DNA of 64,000 nucleotides from Thermodesulfovibrionia bacterium (lineage in GTDB: Bacteria; Nitrospirota; Thermodesulfovibrionia; UBA6902), in assembly GCA_030646035.1 (NCBI GenBank), contig JAUSMY010000008.1, forward strand, positions 20,746 to 84,745. The letters are read 5' to 3'. Position numbers and translations under genes: made by a program. Of the stretch, positions 42,963 to 52,374 are shown one piece after another; within the stretch, counting starts at the first letter, position 1, and each line of letters begins with the position of its first letter. A model generated the notes under the pieces. It did no database searches. It saw only the letters and a program-made list of their open reading frames with translations, and was not told the DNA's origin.

Positions 42963-43715
42963 TTAGAATTTTATCAGCCTGAGATGCTGGCCGCTGCCAA
43001 TCACGTCGAGAAATACCTCAACAGCGTAAGGGTCGAACTGTGCTCCGGAAAACTTTCTGAACTCGGATATCGCGTAATCTTTGCCGGGAGAAACTCTGTA
43101 GGGCCTGTCAGAGGTCATGGAATCAAATGAATCAGCAACATGGATGATTCTTGACTGCAGGGGTATCTCATTACCTTTTAACCCGTCAGGATATCCCTTG
43201 CCGTCAAAGCTTTCATGGTGGTGCCTGATAATAGGCACGATATCCTTCAACTGTTTGATCCCTTCAAGAATAGCGGCGCCCTGGGCAGGATGGCGCTTTA
43301 TGATCTCATACTCCTCACTGGTAAGCTTACCCGCCTTATCAAGAAGCGCGTCATATGTCCCGATCTTTCCGATGTCATGAAGTATCCCTGCCAGCCAGAT
43401 GTCTTTTAGATCGTCCTCGCTGAAATCCATCTTCCTGGCTATGATCTTAGAATATTCAGCAACTCTCTGAGAGTGGCCCTTTGTCCATGGGCTCTTTGCG
43501 TCAAGGGCATTTACCATAGACTTGACCAACCCGGTAAAAAGGAGTTCAAGCTCTCTGTAAGACTCACTGACATCCTCAAGCATATTAAAAAAAGCTTCCC
43601 TGTTCTTCAGGAAAAGAGCATCTTTATCGCCGTCTTCAGCTAAGACCCCGCTTTTATAAAGCGCTGCAAGTTCATCGAGCCCCGAAAGATCCCTGACTTT
43701 TTTATCTTCCTTCAT
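42963..43715 (-). CDS. HD-GYP domain protein (cyclic di-GMP phosphodiesterase)
   Basis: About 250 residues; the C-terminal 190 form an HD-GYP domain with all signatures: GHSQRVAEYS, ILHDIGKIG, HPAQGAAIL, RHHHESFDGKGYPDG and HVADSFDSMTSDRPYR. These predict hydrolysis of cyclic di-GMP. The N-terminal 60 residues are helical with no known domain. An ATG at 43748 would add 11 residues and overlap the upstream gene more. It overlaps the REC-PAS gene by 14 bases and probably acts with it. Confidence 0.92.
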   Translation of the reverse strand: MKEDKKVRDLSGLDELAALYKSGVLAEDGDKDALFLKNREAFFNMLEDVSESYRELELLFTGLVKSMVNALDAKSPWTKGHSQRVAEYSKIIARKMDFSEDDLKDIWLAGILHDIGKIGTYDALLDKAGKLTSEEYEIIKRHPAQGAAILEGIKQLKDIVPIIRHHHESFDGKGYPDGLKGNEIPLQSRIIHVADSFDSMTSDRPYRVSPGKDYAISEFRKFSGAQFDPYAVEVFLDVIGSGQHLRLIKF

Positions 43716-44652
43716 GCCCCTCTGTCCTGTATTTTGAAAGCTCTTCATTTAACATCTTTATGTCTTTCTTTAATTCCTTCATCCTGAGTTCCCTGTTAAC
43801 CGCCATTTCATAAAACTTCTCAAGGTCATCAACTCTCTTCTTGAGTTCATCTTCTGATCTCTTTATCTCTGTAATATCCTTCATATAATGCACCGACCCC
43901 TTGATCTCACCTGCCTCATTAAATATTGGTGATACGGAAATCATGAGATAACGTCCGAGGTGGTCGTCATTAATCTCTTTTGTTACGGTCTTTCCGGTCT
44001 TCAACATCTCAATATGCGCACAATCGGCGATCGGCTCGCTGAGGTTATGGAGAATCTCATAGCAGTGCCTGCCCACAATATCCTGTATCCGGACTCCAAG
44101 AAAGTCAGCCAGCGCTTTATTCGCTTTCACTATCCTGAAATCATTGTCATGTACGGTCACAAAATCAGCTATAGCATCAAATGTAACCCTCCACTCCTCA
44201 GCAGCATGAATTATCTTTTTTTCAGTCTCTTCCAGCCTTCTCTCCCGTTCCACTTCCTTAATGGCCTTACCCAGCACAAAAGGCAGTATCTCCATAAATC
44301 CTTTGTCCTTAACTATGTAGTCCCTCGCTCCCAGTTTCATCATCTCTACAGCTATCTTTTCATCACCATGGCCGGTGACAATGATGAAAGGGACATTATT
44401 ATTCTTTTCTATAAGGGCCGCAATAAGTTCACTGCCTTTCATATCCGGCAGCTGATAATCAAGAAGCATCATATCGATATTATTGTCAGCTATTTTGGAA
44501 ATAGCCTCCTTAGCGTCAAATGCAGACTCAACCCTCATACCTGCGCGCTCCAATGTCTTCTGGATGAGGGAATTCAGCCCCTGATCATCCTCAACAATAA
44601 GAATGCTCTCCTGCCGGCCAGGTTTACTTTCTGATCCATTCTCGTTTTTCAT
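43702..44652 (-). CDS. Response regulator with PAS domain
   Basis: A 316-residue protein: receiver domain (Asp in MMLLDYQLPDMKG, Lys in YIVKDKGF), a PAS domain (about residues 145-265, with NDFRIVKANKALADFLG) and a C-terminal coiled coil. It has no enzymatic output. The overlap with the HD-GYP gene suggests a two-protein signalling unit in which the phosphodiesterase is the output. Confidence 0.9.
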   Translation of the reverse strand: MKNENGSESKPGRQESILIVEDDQGLNSLIQKTLERAGMRVESAFDAKEAISKIADNNIDMMLLDYQLPDMKGSELIAALIEKNNNVPFIIVTGHGDEKIAVEMMKLGARDYIVKDKGFMEILPFVLGKAIKEVERERRLEETEKKIIHAAEEWRVTFDAIADFVTVHDNDFRIVKANKALADFLGVRIQDIVGRHCYEILHNLSEPIADCAHIEMLKTGKTVTKEINDDHLGRYLMISVSPIFNEAGEIKGSVHYMKDITEIKRSEDELKKRVDDLEKFYEMAVNRELRMKELKKDIKMLNEELSKYRTEGHEGR

Positions 44653-44777
44653 GGGATACCTAATTATAAATGTATCATAATTTTACTCGTTATCATATAG
44701 GAAATAATAGTAGGTGATTATAACGGTAGAGAAGAGAACAATTTTCAATCATGCCGATTATCTAACCATATAACAAA

Positions 44778-44806
44778 CTGACATAAAATGGTAATTTTGA
44801 TATAAT
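44778..44806 (+). promoter_or_regulatory. Sigma-70 promoter of the thioredoxin-reductase-like gene
   Basis: CTGACA (44778-44783), exactly 17 bases, TATAAT (44801-44806). It is 46 bases upstream of the ATG, which also has a GGAGG site. Confidence 0.7.
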
Positions 44807-44852
44807 TTATTACTTTTTATTAACAAACAATAGATCGATCCCGGAGGATGAG

Positions 44853-45791
44853 ATGTCAGAGGAACTTTATGATGTAATAATAATCGGCGGCGGGCCGGCA
44901 GGCCTGAGTGCTGCTCAGTATGCGTCAAGGTCAAAGCTCAGGACTGTAGTTCTTGATAAATCTCCTACTGCCGGAGCGCTGGCATTCACAAGCAAGATTG
45001 TGAACTATCCCGGACAAACCGCGCCCATGAGCGGGACCGAACTTCTGAATATCTTCCGCAAGCAGGCTTTGGACTTCGGCGCTGAATATGTAGAGACTCA
45101 GGTCGTCGGAGTGAGCCTCGAAGCTGAAGTTAAAGATGTAATTGCTATGGACAAAATATACAAGGGCAAGGTAGTGGTCATCGCAACTGGTTCAATGGGC
45201 AGGAAGCCTTCCATAAAGGGAGAGGCGGAACTGTTAGGCAGGGGCGTGAGCTATTGCGCAATATGCGACGCGGCCTTTTACAAGGGAAGGACGGTCTGCG
45301 TTGTCGGAGATTCGGAAGAGGCTATAAAAGAGGCTGACCTTTTGACAAGGTTTGCAGAGACTGTATATTTAATAGCTCCGGCAAAAGAGATAAAAGGCGA
45401 ACATCCTGCGCTTGATTCAGGCAAGATAAAAGTTCTCACAAACCACAAAGTGCTCTCAATTGAAGGTGAAGACGGAGTAACGGGCATCAAAGTGCTTAAC
45501 TCTGAAACTTCTGAAGAGACTGAGATGCCTATGGACGGCGTATTTGTATACCTCCACGGAAGCCAGCCTATCGTCGACTTTCTTAATTTTTCCGTTGATC
45601 TGAGCGATGAAAAGTGCGTGCTTGCAAACAAGATGATGGAGACCTCGATCCCCGGCGTATTTACTGCAGGAGATGTCTCATGTACCGAAGTGAGACAGGT
45701 AGTTGTGGCAGCTGCCAACGGTTGCCTTGCAGCGCTTTCAGCAGAAAAATATATTCATCATAAAAAGAGAAGGAAGCTCGACTGGGGATAA
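44853..45791 (+). CDS. Thioredoxin reductase-like flavoprotein with altered NAD(P)H site
   Basis: A 312-residue FAD-dependent pyridine nucleotide-disulfide oxidoreductase-like protein. The FAD site (IIGGGPAGLSAAQYA, about residue 10) and the redox cysteines (CAICD, about residue 136) are normal, and the C-terminal GVFTAGDVSC FAD motif is present. The second Rossmann motif is odd: it reads CVVGDSEEAIKEA, where NADPH enzymes have GGGDSAxEEA, and the HRRxxxR segment that holds the 2'-phosphate is replaced by LIAPAKEIKGE. The electron donor may be ferredoxin or NADH. Intact, ordinary length. Confidence 0.85.
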   Translation: MSEELYDVIIIGGGPAGLSAAQYASRSKLRTVVLDKSPTAGALAFTSKIVNYPGQTAPMSGTELLNIFRKQALDFGAEYVETQVVGVSLEAEVKDVIAMDKIYKGKVVVIATGSMGRKPSIKGEAELLGRGVSYCAICDAAFYKGRTVCVVGDSEEAIKEADLLTRFAETVYLIAPAKEIKGEHPALDSGKIKVLTNHKVLSIEGEDGVTGIKVLNSETSEETEMPMDGVFVYLHGSQPIVDFLNFSVDLSDEKCVLANKMMETSIPGVFTAGDVSCTEVRQVVVAAANGCLAALSAEKYIHHKKRRKLDWG

Positions 45792-45794
45792 TCC

Positions 45795-47822
45795 TCATTC
45801 TTTTATTCCGATCTCGATCATCTTATTTCTTATCGCCTTTATTTTGTCCCTGAGTTGAGCGGCCCTCTCAAATTCAAGCTTCTGAGCTGCCTCTTTCATC
45901 TCTGACTCAAGCTTCTTGATGTCTGCCTCGTTTTTATATTCAACCATCTCTTCCGCAACAGCAGGAACTGTCCAGTAGTCAGCCTCATATATAGAGCCGA
46001 GAATATTCTTGATATCCTTTATTATCGACTTCGGGGTTATGCCGTGCTTCTTGTTATAAGCTTTCTGCTTTTTCCGCCTTCTCTCTGTCTCATCCATCGC
46101 AACCTGCATGGAGCCTGTGATCTTATCCGCGTAGAATATGACCTTGCCGTTGATATTTCTTGCAGCCCTGCCCGCAGTCTGAATCAGCGACCGCGAAGAG
46201 CGAAGAAAACCCTCCTTGTCAGCGTCAAGTATCGCGACAAGCGAGACCTCAGGCAGGTCAAGCCCTTCCCTTAGCAGATTCACGCCGATGAGTGCGTCGA
46301 ATTTGCCCAGCCTCAAATCTCTCAATATCTCAACCCTCTCGATCGTGTCAATATCCGAATGCAGGTATCTCGTCTTCACACCGAGTTCTTTATAATGTTC
46401 AGAGATGTCTTCAGCCATCTTCTTTGTAAGGCTGGTCACAAGCACCCTCTCGCCCTTTGCCGCCCTCTCTCTGATCTCAGCAAGCAGGTCATCAAGCTGT
46501 CCGCTGACAGGCCTTATCTCTATCACAGGATCGATCAATCCTGTAGGCCTTACTATCTGCTCTACTATCCTCCGCTCTGATATTTCAAGCTCATATTCGG
46601 CAGGTGTTGCGGATATATAGATCACCTCATTTACTTTTTTCTCAAACTCGTCGAACTTCAGAGGCCGGTTATCGAGGGCTGACGGCAGCCTGAAGCCATA
46701 ATCTATAAGCGTCTGCTTTCTTGACCTGTCGCCTGCGTACATCCCTCCTATCTGGGGTATGGTCGCGTGAGATTCATCTATAACGAGAAGGTAGTCATCA
46801 GGGAAATAATCTATAAGGCATGAGGAAGGTTCTCCCGGCGCCCTGCCGCTCAAATGCCTCGAGTAGTTCTCTATGCCGTGACAGTAGCCGAACTCCTTCA
46901 GCATCTCCATATCAAACCTCGTCTTCTCCTCTATGCGCTTCGCCTCAACCTCCTTCCCCTGTTTGAGAAAATATTTTATCCTCGCCTGCATCTCGTTATT
47001 TATTTCTGCAAAGGCATTCTGTATCCTCTCTTTAGATGTTATCCAGTGGCTGTTAGGATAGAGCACGGTCTTTGAGAGCCTTCTAATCACCGCGCCTGTG
47101 AGAGAATCAAACTCTGACAATGCGTCAATATCATCGCCGAAGAATTCGACCCTTATGGCGTTCTCTCCTGAAAACGACGGGAAGACCTCGACAACGTCTC
47201 CCCTCACCCTGAAATCGCCCCGCTTGAAATCTTCATCATCCCTGACATAGAGCATCTCAACCAGCTTCCTCAAAAATAGATCCCGCTCTATCCTCATGCC
47301 TGACTCAATCTGCAGATGCATCCCGAGATAATCTTCAGGAGAGCCGATGCCGTAGATGCATGAGACAGATGCGACAATTATAGTGTCATTCCTCTCAAGC
47401 ACTGCACGCGTAGCAGAGTGCCTCATCCTGTCAATATCCTCATTGATCATCGCATCCTTTTCAATATAGGTATCAACTGTCGGAAGGTACGCCTCAGGCT
47501 GGTAATAGTCATAGTAGCTGACAAAATATTCAACCGCATTTTCCGGGAAGAACTCTTTGAACTCGCCGTAGAGCTGCGCGGCAAGGGTCTTGTTGTGGGC
47601 GATGACAAGAGTGGGCTTGTCCAAATTGGCTATCACATTCGCAACAGTGAATGTCTTGCCAGAGCCGGTCACGCCGAGAAGCACCTGATGAGCATGGTTT
47701 TTCAGCAGGCCTTGAGTCAATGCCTCAATCGCCGCAGGCTGGTCACCGGCTGGTTTGAAATCAGATACGAGTTTGAATTTGTCTATTGTCTTATTATTTG
47801 GCTGGGACATTACAGTATTCAC
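45795..47822 (-). CDS. uvrB: UvrABC excinuclease subunit B
   Basis: DNA damage-verifying helicase-like subunit of nucleotide excision repair. The 675 residues are full length. Visible: Walker A GVTGSGKT (about residues 50-57), the [12 protein letters not shown] beta-hairpin segment, [10 protein letters not shown], the RAGRAARN-type motif ([13 protein letters not shown]) and the C-terminal UVR domain ([25 protein letters not shown]). The start may be GTG 47822 or ATG 47810; neither has a clear ribosome site. Confidence 0.97.
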   Translation of the reverse strand: MNTVMSQPNNKTIDKFKLVSDFKPAGDQPAAIEALTQGLLKNHAHQVLLGVTGSGKTFTVANVIANLDKPTLVIAHNKTLAAQLYGEFKEFFPENAVEYFVSYYDYYQPEAYLPTVDTYIEKDAMINEDIDRMRHSATRAVLERNDTIIVASVSCIYGIGSPEDYLGMHLQIESGMRIERDLFLRKLVEMLYVRDDEDFKRGDFRVRGDVVEVFPSFSGENAIRVEFFGDDIDALSEFDSLTGAVIRRLSKTVLYPNSHWITSKERIQNAFAEINNEMQARIKYFLKQGKEVEAKRIEEKTRFDMEMLKEFGYCHGIENYSRHLSGRAPGEPSSCLIDYFPDDYLLVIDESHATIPQIGGMYAGDRSRKQTLIDYGFRLPSALDNRPLKFDEFEKKVNEVIYISATPAEYELEISERRIVEQIVRPTGLIDPVIEIRPVSGQLDDLLAEIRERAAKGERVLVTSLTKKMAEDISEHYKELGVKTRYLHSDIDTIERVEILRDLRLGKFDALIGVNLLREGLDLPEVSLVAILDADKEGFLRSSRSLIQTAGRAARNINGKVIFYADKITGSMQVAMDETERRRKKQKAYNKKHGITPKSIIKDIKNILGSIYEADYWTVPAVAEEMVEYKNEADIKKLESEMKEAAQKLEFERAAQLRDKIKAIRNKMIEIGIKE

Positions 47823-47924
47823 ATTATGTTTCAGATAAATTCAAATCAGCAATTCATATTTTAACATTTTCGCAAAAGGAGCTTTTAATTGTATAATTCA
47901 TAAATTAGTTATCATGGAGACAAG

Positions 47925-48587
47925 ATGAAAGAAGATATCTTCTCATATAATGAAGCGGTGAGTTTTGGATGGGAGACGATGAAGAAGAATATCAAATTCT
48001 TTGTCATCCTTCTCTTTATAGCCTTGCTTATCGTAGAGCTTCCTGGATTTATCGGGGATCTGGCAAAGAAACAAGGGCTGACCTTTGTAGGAATTGTCTT
48101 AATGACTGCAGGGGTTATTCTGAATTTTGTGGTCAAGCTCGGCTTTATCAGGATCAGCCTGAACTTCTGTGACGGGGTAACGAGCGAGTTTGATGAGCTT
48201 CTTTCATCCTTCAGCCTGCTCACGAACTACATATGGGCAACGATACTTTATGTTCTCATCATTGTCGGCGGGCTTGTGCTCTTTATCGTTCCGGGGTGCA
48301 TATGGGCGGTCAAGTTCAATCTCTTCTCCTACTTTATGGTTGAAAAAGGGCTCGGGCCGATCGAATCTTTAAAAGCCAGCGCCCTTGCCACTGAAGGCGC
48401 CAAATGGGATCTCGCAACATTCGGTGTACTTATGCTGCTTATCAATGTCGCGGGATTTCTCTGCTTTATAGTAGGGCTCTTCGCTACTATCCCGACCACT
48501 ATGCTCGCTTACGCATACGTTTACAGAAAGCTTGCGGCGCGTGCAGCATTGTTAAACGGGCCGATGCCGCTGAATCCTGAGATCTAA
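47925..48587 (+). CDS. Polytopic membrane protein (DUF975/YciC-like)
   Basis: A 220-residue protein with five or six hydrophobic segments and the N-terminal pattern YNEAVSFGWETMKKNIKFF seen in DUF975 and YciC-type membrane proteins. No transport or enzyme motif is visible. The 3' end overlaps the convergent macro-domain gene by four bases. Function unknown. Confidence 0.72.
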   Translation: MKEDIFSYNEAVSFGWETMKKNIKFFVILLFIALLIVELPGFIGDLAKKQGLTFVGIVLMTAGVILNFVVKLGFIRISLNFCDGVTSEFDELLSSFSLLTNYIWATILYVLIIVGGLVLFIVPGCIWAVKFNLFSYFMVEKGLGPIESLKASALATEGAKWDLATFGVLMLLINVAGFLCFIVGLFATIPTTMLAYAYVYRKLAARAALLNGPMPLNPEI

Positions 48588-49114
48588 ACGAGCTTCTTTA
48601 AAACCCTCTCATACGCCTCAAGATTGTTCCTGCCGAACAGGACAAATCTTATGAACTTTATTTCAGGATGAGCATTAATAAAATCTATCGCGGTTTTAAG
48701 AGCTATCTCTGCTGCATCGTCTATCGGATATCTGTAGGCTCCTGTGCTTATCGACGGAAAGGCGATGCTCTTAATGCCTTTTAATGATGCGAGCTGGAGA
48801 GAGTTTTGATAAGCATTACGGAGAAGCGTCGGTTCATTGTGTTTCCCGTCTCTGAAAACAGGCCCGACCGTATGTATGACGAACTTAGCTTTGAGATTAC
48901 CGCCTGAAGTAATTACAGCTTCACCCGTTTCGCAGTGTCCTATCTTTATGCACTCCTCAAGTATCTTCGGCCCTCCTGCCCTGTGAATAGCTCCGTCAAC
49001 ACCTCCTCCGCCCAGCAGAGTTTTGTTAGCTGCATTCACTATCGCATCAGTGTCCTGCTTTGTTATATCGCCTTCAATGAGGGCGAGTGTGCTGTTGTTT
49101 ATTTCGATTTCCAT
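48584..49114 (-). CDS. Macro domain protein, O-acetyl-ADP-ribose deacetylase type
   Basis: A 176-residue single macro domain, the size of YmdB-like deacetylases. It has the ADP-ribose-binding motifs IVNAANKTLLGGGGVDGAIH and SISTGAYRYPID. It probably removes acetyl groups or ADP-ribose from small molecules or proteins. Intact. Confidence 0.92.
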   Translation of the reverse strand: MEIEINNSTLALIEGDITKQDTDAIVNAANKTLLGGGGVDGAIHRAGGPKILEECIKIGHCETGEAVITSGGNLKAKFVIHTVGPVFRDGKHNEPTLLRNAYQNSLQLASLKGIKSIAFPSISTGAYRYPIDDAAEIALKTAIDFINAHPEIKFIRFVLFGRNNLEAYERVLKKLV

Positions 49115-49137
49115 GCTAATTCATCCTAAGACTATGT

Positions 49138-50253
49138 TCACATATTCCTCTTAAACGTCAGTATCGCAATCACCATCATCACATTGGTGAAAACCAAGAG
49201 AAAGACAATGTCATTGAAGATAACATTCATGCCTGCGCCCTTGAATAAAACAGACTTGAGCGCATGCACGGCGTATGCTTCGGGATTTACTTTTGCAAAC
49301 GCCCTGAGCCAGCCGGGGAAACTCTCTATCGGATATATCGCGCCGCTTGGAAAGAAGAATATTACATTCAGGAAACCGCTTGAAAGGCCTACGATCCTGG
49401 GATGTGTTGCCCTACCGAGGATGACGAACATGAGACTCAGCAGTGCGAGAGTGGTCAGCACTATTATCATCAAGATGGAAAACATCTGCTCTATGCCTTT
49501 TGAAAAAGGTATGCCTGTGATCAGCATGCTCGCTATTAATACTACAAAGGCTATCACAGTCGTTATCAAAAGGCCGCTTATGACAAGCCCGGAGACGATG
49601 TCAGTCTTGGACAGAGGTGTGAGAAGGTAACTCTCATCTATTCCGAGAAACCTGTCCATCACAAGGTTAAAGACCCCGGCAGTCATCGTGCCGAGGAATA
49701 TCGCCATTATCACAACACCGGGCACGAGCGTCTGGTAGTAATCAACCATACTGTAGATCTCAATATTCCTGACATAGAACTCAGAAGGCTTTTCTCTTAC
49801 AGAAACATGCTCCTCCCTTACACTGTTTAATACGCTGTTCACAAGCGCTTTGATCGTCACGGTGGAGACAGTATCGGTGTTATCAAGAAATAGTCCGACA
49901 TCAGGTTCACTCTTCAGGTTCGCCCTCTTGGTGAAATCAGGAGGGATTATCAGAGCTGCTTTATATGCCCCGTTCCTGACGCCTGCAAGAGCGGCATCCT
50001 GATCATTGAGCATATGGATCGAGACAGTCTTTGCGCCTGCCTCGACAGCCCTGAGGTTATCGATCAGCCTTCTTGAGTAGACTCCGGAATCCTGGTCAAC
50101 TATCGCAAGCGGAAGATCCTTAAGCTTTCCCTGAAAAGAGTTCCCGAGGATAAGAAGATAGACCATAGGCATGACAAGGCTCATCATCACAACAATAGGA
50201 TTGCGTATGAACTTCTTGATGTCTCTCTCAATAACAGCGAGTAATCTGGTCAT
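49138..50253 (-). CDS. ABC-2 type export permease
   Basis: A 371-residue membrane protein of the ABC-2/YbhR type: N-terminal helix, an extended periplasmic domain (about residues 45-165), then a five-helix core (VVIMAIFLGTMTAGVFNLVMD and GLSSGFLNVIFFFPSGAIYP). It overlaps the ATPase gene by four bases. With the following HlyD-like protein it makes a tripartite exporter of drugs or lipids; a second permease, common in such sets, is missing. Confidence 0.9.
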   Translation of the reverse strand: MTRLLAVIERDIKKFIRNPIVVMMSLVMPMVYLLILGNSFQGKLKDLPLAIVDQDSGVYSRRLIDNLRAVEAGAKTVSIHMLNDQDAALAGVRNGAYKAALIIPPDFTKRANLKSEPDVGLFLDNTDTVSTVTIKALVNSVLNSVREEHVSVREKPSEFYVRNIEIYSMVDYYQTLVPGVVIMAIFLGTMTAGVFNLVMDRFLGIDESYLLTPLSKTDIVSGLVISGLLITTVIAFVVLIASMLITGIPFSKGIEQMFSILMIIVLTTLALLSLMFVILGRATHPRIVGLSSGFLNVIFFFPSGAIYPIESFPGWLRAFAKVNPEAYAVHALKSVLFKGAGMNVIFNDIVFLLVFTNVMMVIAILTFKRNM

Positions 50254-51266
50254 CTTGAAAGTTTTTGAGGCAGGCCGGCGCCGACAAAGAAGTTTATCTT
50301 CTTTGCGCCTTCCTCGCGTATTGATTTTCCTGTGTGATGTATAAATACATCTTCAATGGACAACTGGTGAATGTTCACTGACGTCACTATCCCGCCTGCT
50401 TCTTTCACACTATCAACAAGGGGGGAGAAATCAAGAGCTCCGTTATCCACATATACCCGCAGAGTAGCTCCGTCTATAATGACATTATGGACAAACGGCA
50501 GCCCTTTTATCTTATCTTCAACATGGCTGATCTTTGAAATATCAGATAGCGTAAGGTAGATTATGTCATTGCCCGGAAGTTCAGATTTCAGCTTTGCCGG
50601 AGAATCAAGCGCTATTATCTTTCCGTTATCAATGATAGCCAGCCTCTCGCACAATGCCTCAGCCTCTTCCATATAATGCGTGCTCAGGAATATTGTGAGA
50701 GAGTAATCTTTTCTGAACTTCTCAAGGAACTCCCACACAACGCGCCTGCTCTGAGGGTCAAGGCCTATGGTTGGTTCGTCAAGAAAGAGCACCTTAGGCG
50801 CGTGGACGAGAACGCGCGCTAGCTCAAGCCGTCTGCGCATACCGCCCGAGTATGTCGCGACAAGGTCATTCTGCCTGTTGGACAGGCCGATGATCTCAAA
50901 GAGATTCTTTATCTTTTCCTTCCGCTCCCTCGATGGTATGCTGTAAAACCTGCCGTACAGGTCCATGTTCTCATACCCTGTCAGGTCAAGGTCGCTTGTC
51001 AGGGCCTGCGGAACAACTCCTATCTTCTTTCTTACTTCCTGGGGAGACACAGATACATCAATGCCTGCAACAACAGCCTTGCCGCTGGTGGGTTTAAGCA
51101 AAGTAGTGAGCATCCTGATAAGCGTCGTCTTGCCTGCTCCGTTAGGCCCGAGAAAACCGAAGAACTCGCCTTCAGGAACATTAAAACTAACATCGTCCAC
51201 TGCGGCAAGAGAGCCGAACTTCTTGACCAGTCCTGAAACCTCTATGGCATTTTTTGCATTGACCAT
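50250..51266 (-). CDS. ABC exporter ATPase
   Basis: A 338-residue ATPase with Walker A GPNGAGKTT, signature YSGGMRRRLELAR, Walker B VLFLDEPTIGLD and the His switch STHYMEEAE. After about residue 230 comes a DUF4162-like C-terminal domain (residues up to 310) and a short tail. Three bases separate it from the HlyD-like gene. It powers the permease at 49138. Confidence 0.95.
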   Translation of the reverse strand: MVNAKNAIEVSGLVKKFGSLAAVDDVSFNVPEGEFFGFLGPNGAGKTTLIRMLTTLLKPTSGKAVVAGIDVSVSPQEVRKKIGVVPQALTSDLDLTGYENMDLYGRFYSIPSRERKEKIKNLFEIIGLSNRQNDLVATYSGGMRRRLELARVLVHAPKVLFLDEPTIGLDPQSRRVVWEFLEKFRKDYSLTIFLSTHYMEEAEALCERLAIIDNGKIIALDSPAKLKSELPGNDIIYLTLSDISKISHVEDKIKGLPFVHNVIIDGATLRVYVDNGALDFSPLVDSVKEAGGIVTSVNIHQLSIEDVFIHHTGKSIREEGAKKINFFVGAGLPQKLSR

Positions 51267-51269
51267 ATC

Positions 51270-52181
51270 TTATCTCTTAAAAGGGATATCAGCATTAACC
51301 GTCATGCCGGGCTTAAGCATCTTTTCCGTATCATCAACCTTTATCTTTATATGGAAGGTCTTTATATCCTGCTGCCCGCTCTTAACATCTCTTTGAGTGG
51401 CGAACTCAGCGTACCTCCCTATCTCAAAAACCTTTCCCTTGATCGTCCTGCCGGGCATCGCATCGGTGCTGATGACCGCATCATCTCCGATGGCGACCGT
51501 TCCGAGCTTGGTCTCCTCAACATCAATCCTCACCCAGATATCATTCATATCAACAAGTGAGATAATTGAAGCGCCAGGGGAGACGAACTCTCCCGGCTCG
51601 ATCGATCTGTAAACTACAGTTCCGGATATCGGCGACTCAATGACGATGTCCAGCAATTGTGCCTTCCTGACCGACAGCATCGCCTCAGCTTCATTCCGCC
51701 CGGCTACTGCAGAAGCCAGGCCGCTGAGAGTTGCCTTGTAATTTGCCGCTGCTGTGCTGCTGTTTCTTTCTACAATGTCAAAGTCAGACTGAGATACTAG
51801 GCCTTCTTTCAAAAGTTCTCCCTTTCGTTTGAGCTGCGCGGATGCCTCGTCCATAGCTGCTCTTGCCGCCTCTCTCTTTGCTTTGGCAGTCTCTATATCC
51901 GCCGCAGCCCTCTGCACTGAGGCTTCTGCCTGTTTAATAAGCGCATCAAGATCGTTATTTTCAAGCCGCGCAACAAGCGAACCTTTGTCAACAGAATCCC
52001 CCTCATTACAACATAGAAAAGAGAGCTTCCCTGCGACCTTTGATGTAATGTTGACCTCAATAGCCTGGACGATGCCGGCTTTGCTGATAGACGTAACCGG
52101 CTTGTTATTCGCTTTGCGAAAGTAAAGAACAGCAGCTATCACTATTACAATAAGAACTAATATGGACAATCGTTTCTTCAT
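51270..52181 (-). CDS. HlyD-type membrane fusion protein
   Basis: A 303-residue periplasmic adaptor with one N-terminal helix (about residues 5-21), a lipoyl-like and barrel domain (VEINVTSKVAGKLSFLCCNEGDSV) and a long coiled-coil hairpin (about 75-145). Two adjacent Cys in the lipoyl domain are unusual for the family. It is the first gene of a three-gene export operon (adaptor, ATPase, permease). Confidence 0.92.
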   Translation of the reverse strand: MKKRLSILVLIVIVIAAVLYFRKANNKPVTSISKAGIVQAIEVNITSKVAGKLSFLCCNEGDSVDKGSLVARLENNDLDALIKQAEASVQRAAADIETAKAKREAARAAMDEASAQLKRKGELLKEGLVSQSDFDIVERNSSTAAANYKATLSGLASAVAGRNEAEAMLSVRKAQLLDIVIESPISGTVVYRSIEPGEFVSPGASIISLVDMNDIWVRIDVEETKLGTVAIGDDAVISTDAMPGRTIKGKVFEIGRYAEFATQRDVKSGQQDIKTFHIKIKVDDTEKMLKPGMTVNADIPFKR

Positions 52182-52228
52182 CTCTTCACCTCATTAAAAA
52201 AATTCTTCAGCTTTCTCCGATTATTGTT

Positions 52229-52354
52229 ATTCCGGCTTGTCCGGAATCTTCCCCTCTAAAAAGAGGGGTTAGGGGTGTGTTTTATTTCAACATCCCCCTG
52301 TGTCCCCCTTTTCTAAGGGGGAATTTACTAAACAAATTCCGGACAAGCCGGAAT
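52229..52354. repeat. MITE-like element with 19-base perfect terminal inverted repeats
   Basis: The ends ATTCCGGCTTGTCCGGAAT (52229-52247) and ATTCCGGACAAGCCGGAAT (52336-52354) are exact inverted copies, and each is itself a seven-base hairpin arm pair. The 126-base element also contains CCCCTCT..AGAGGGG and CCCCCTT..AAGGGGG hairpins and no reading frame. It sits between two genes on the same strand. It looks like a small non-coding repeat that may be moved in trans. Confidence 0.6.
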
Positions 52355-52374
52355 GACCGCACTATTTAATTTTA

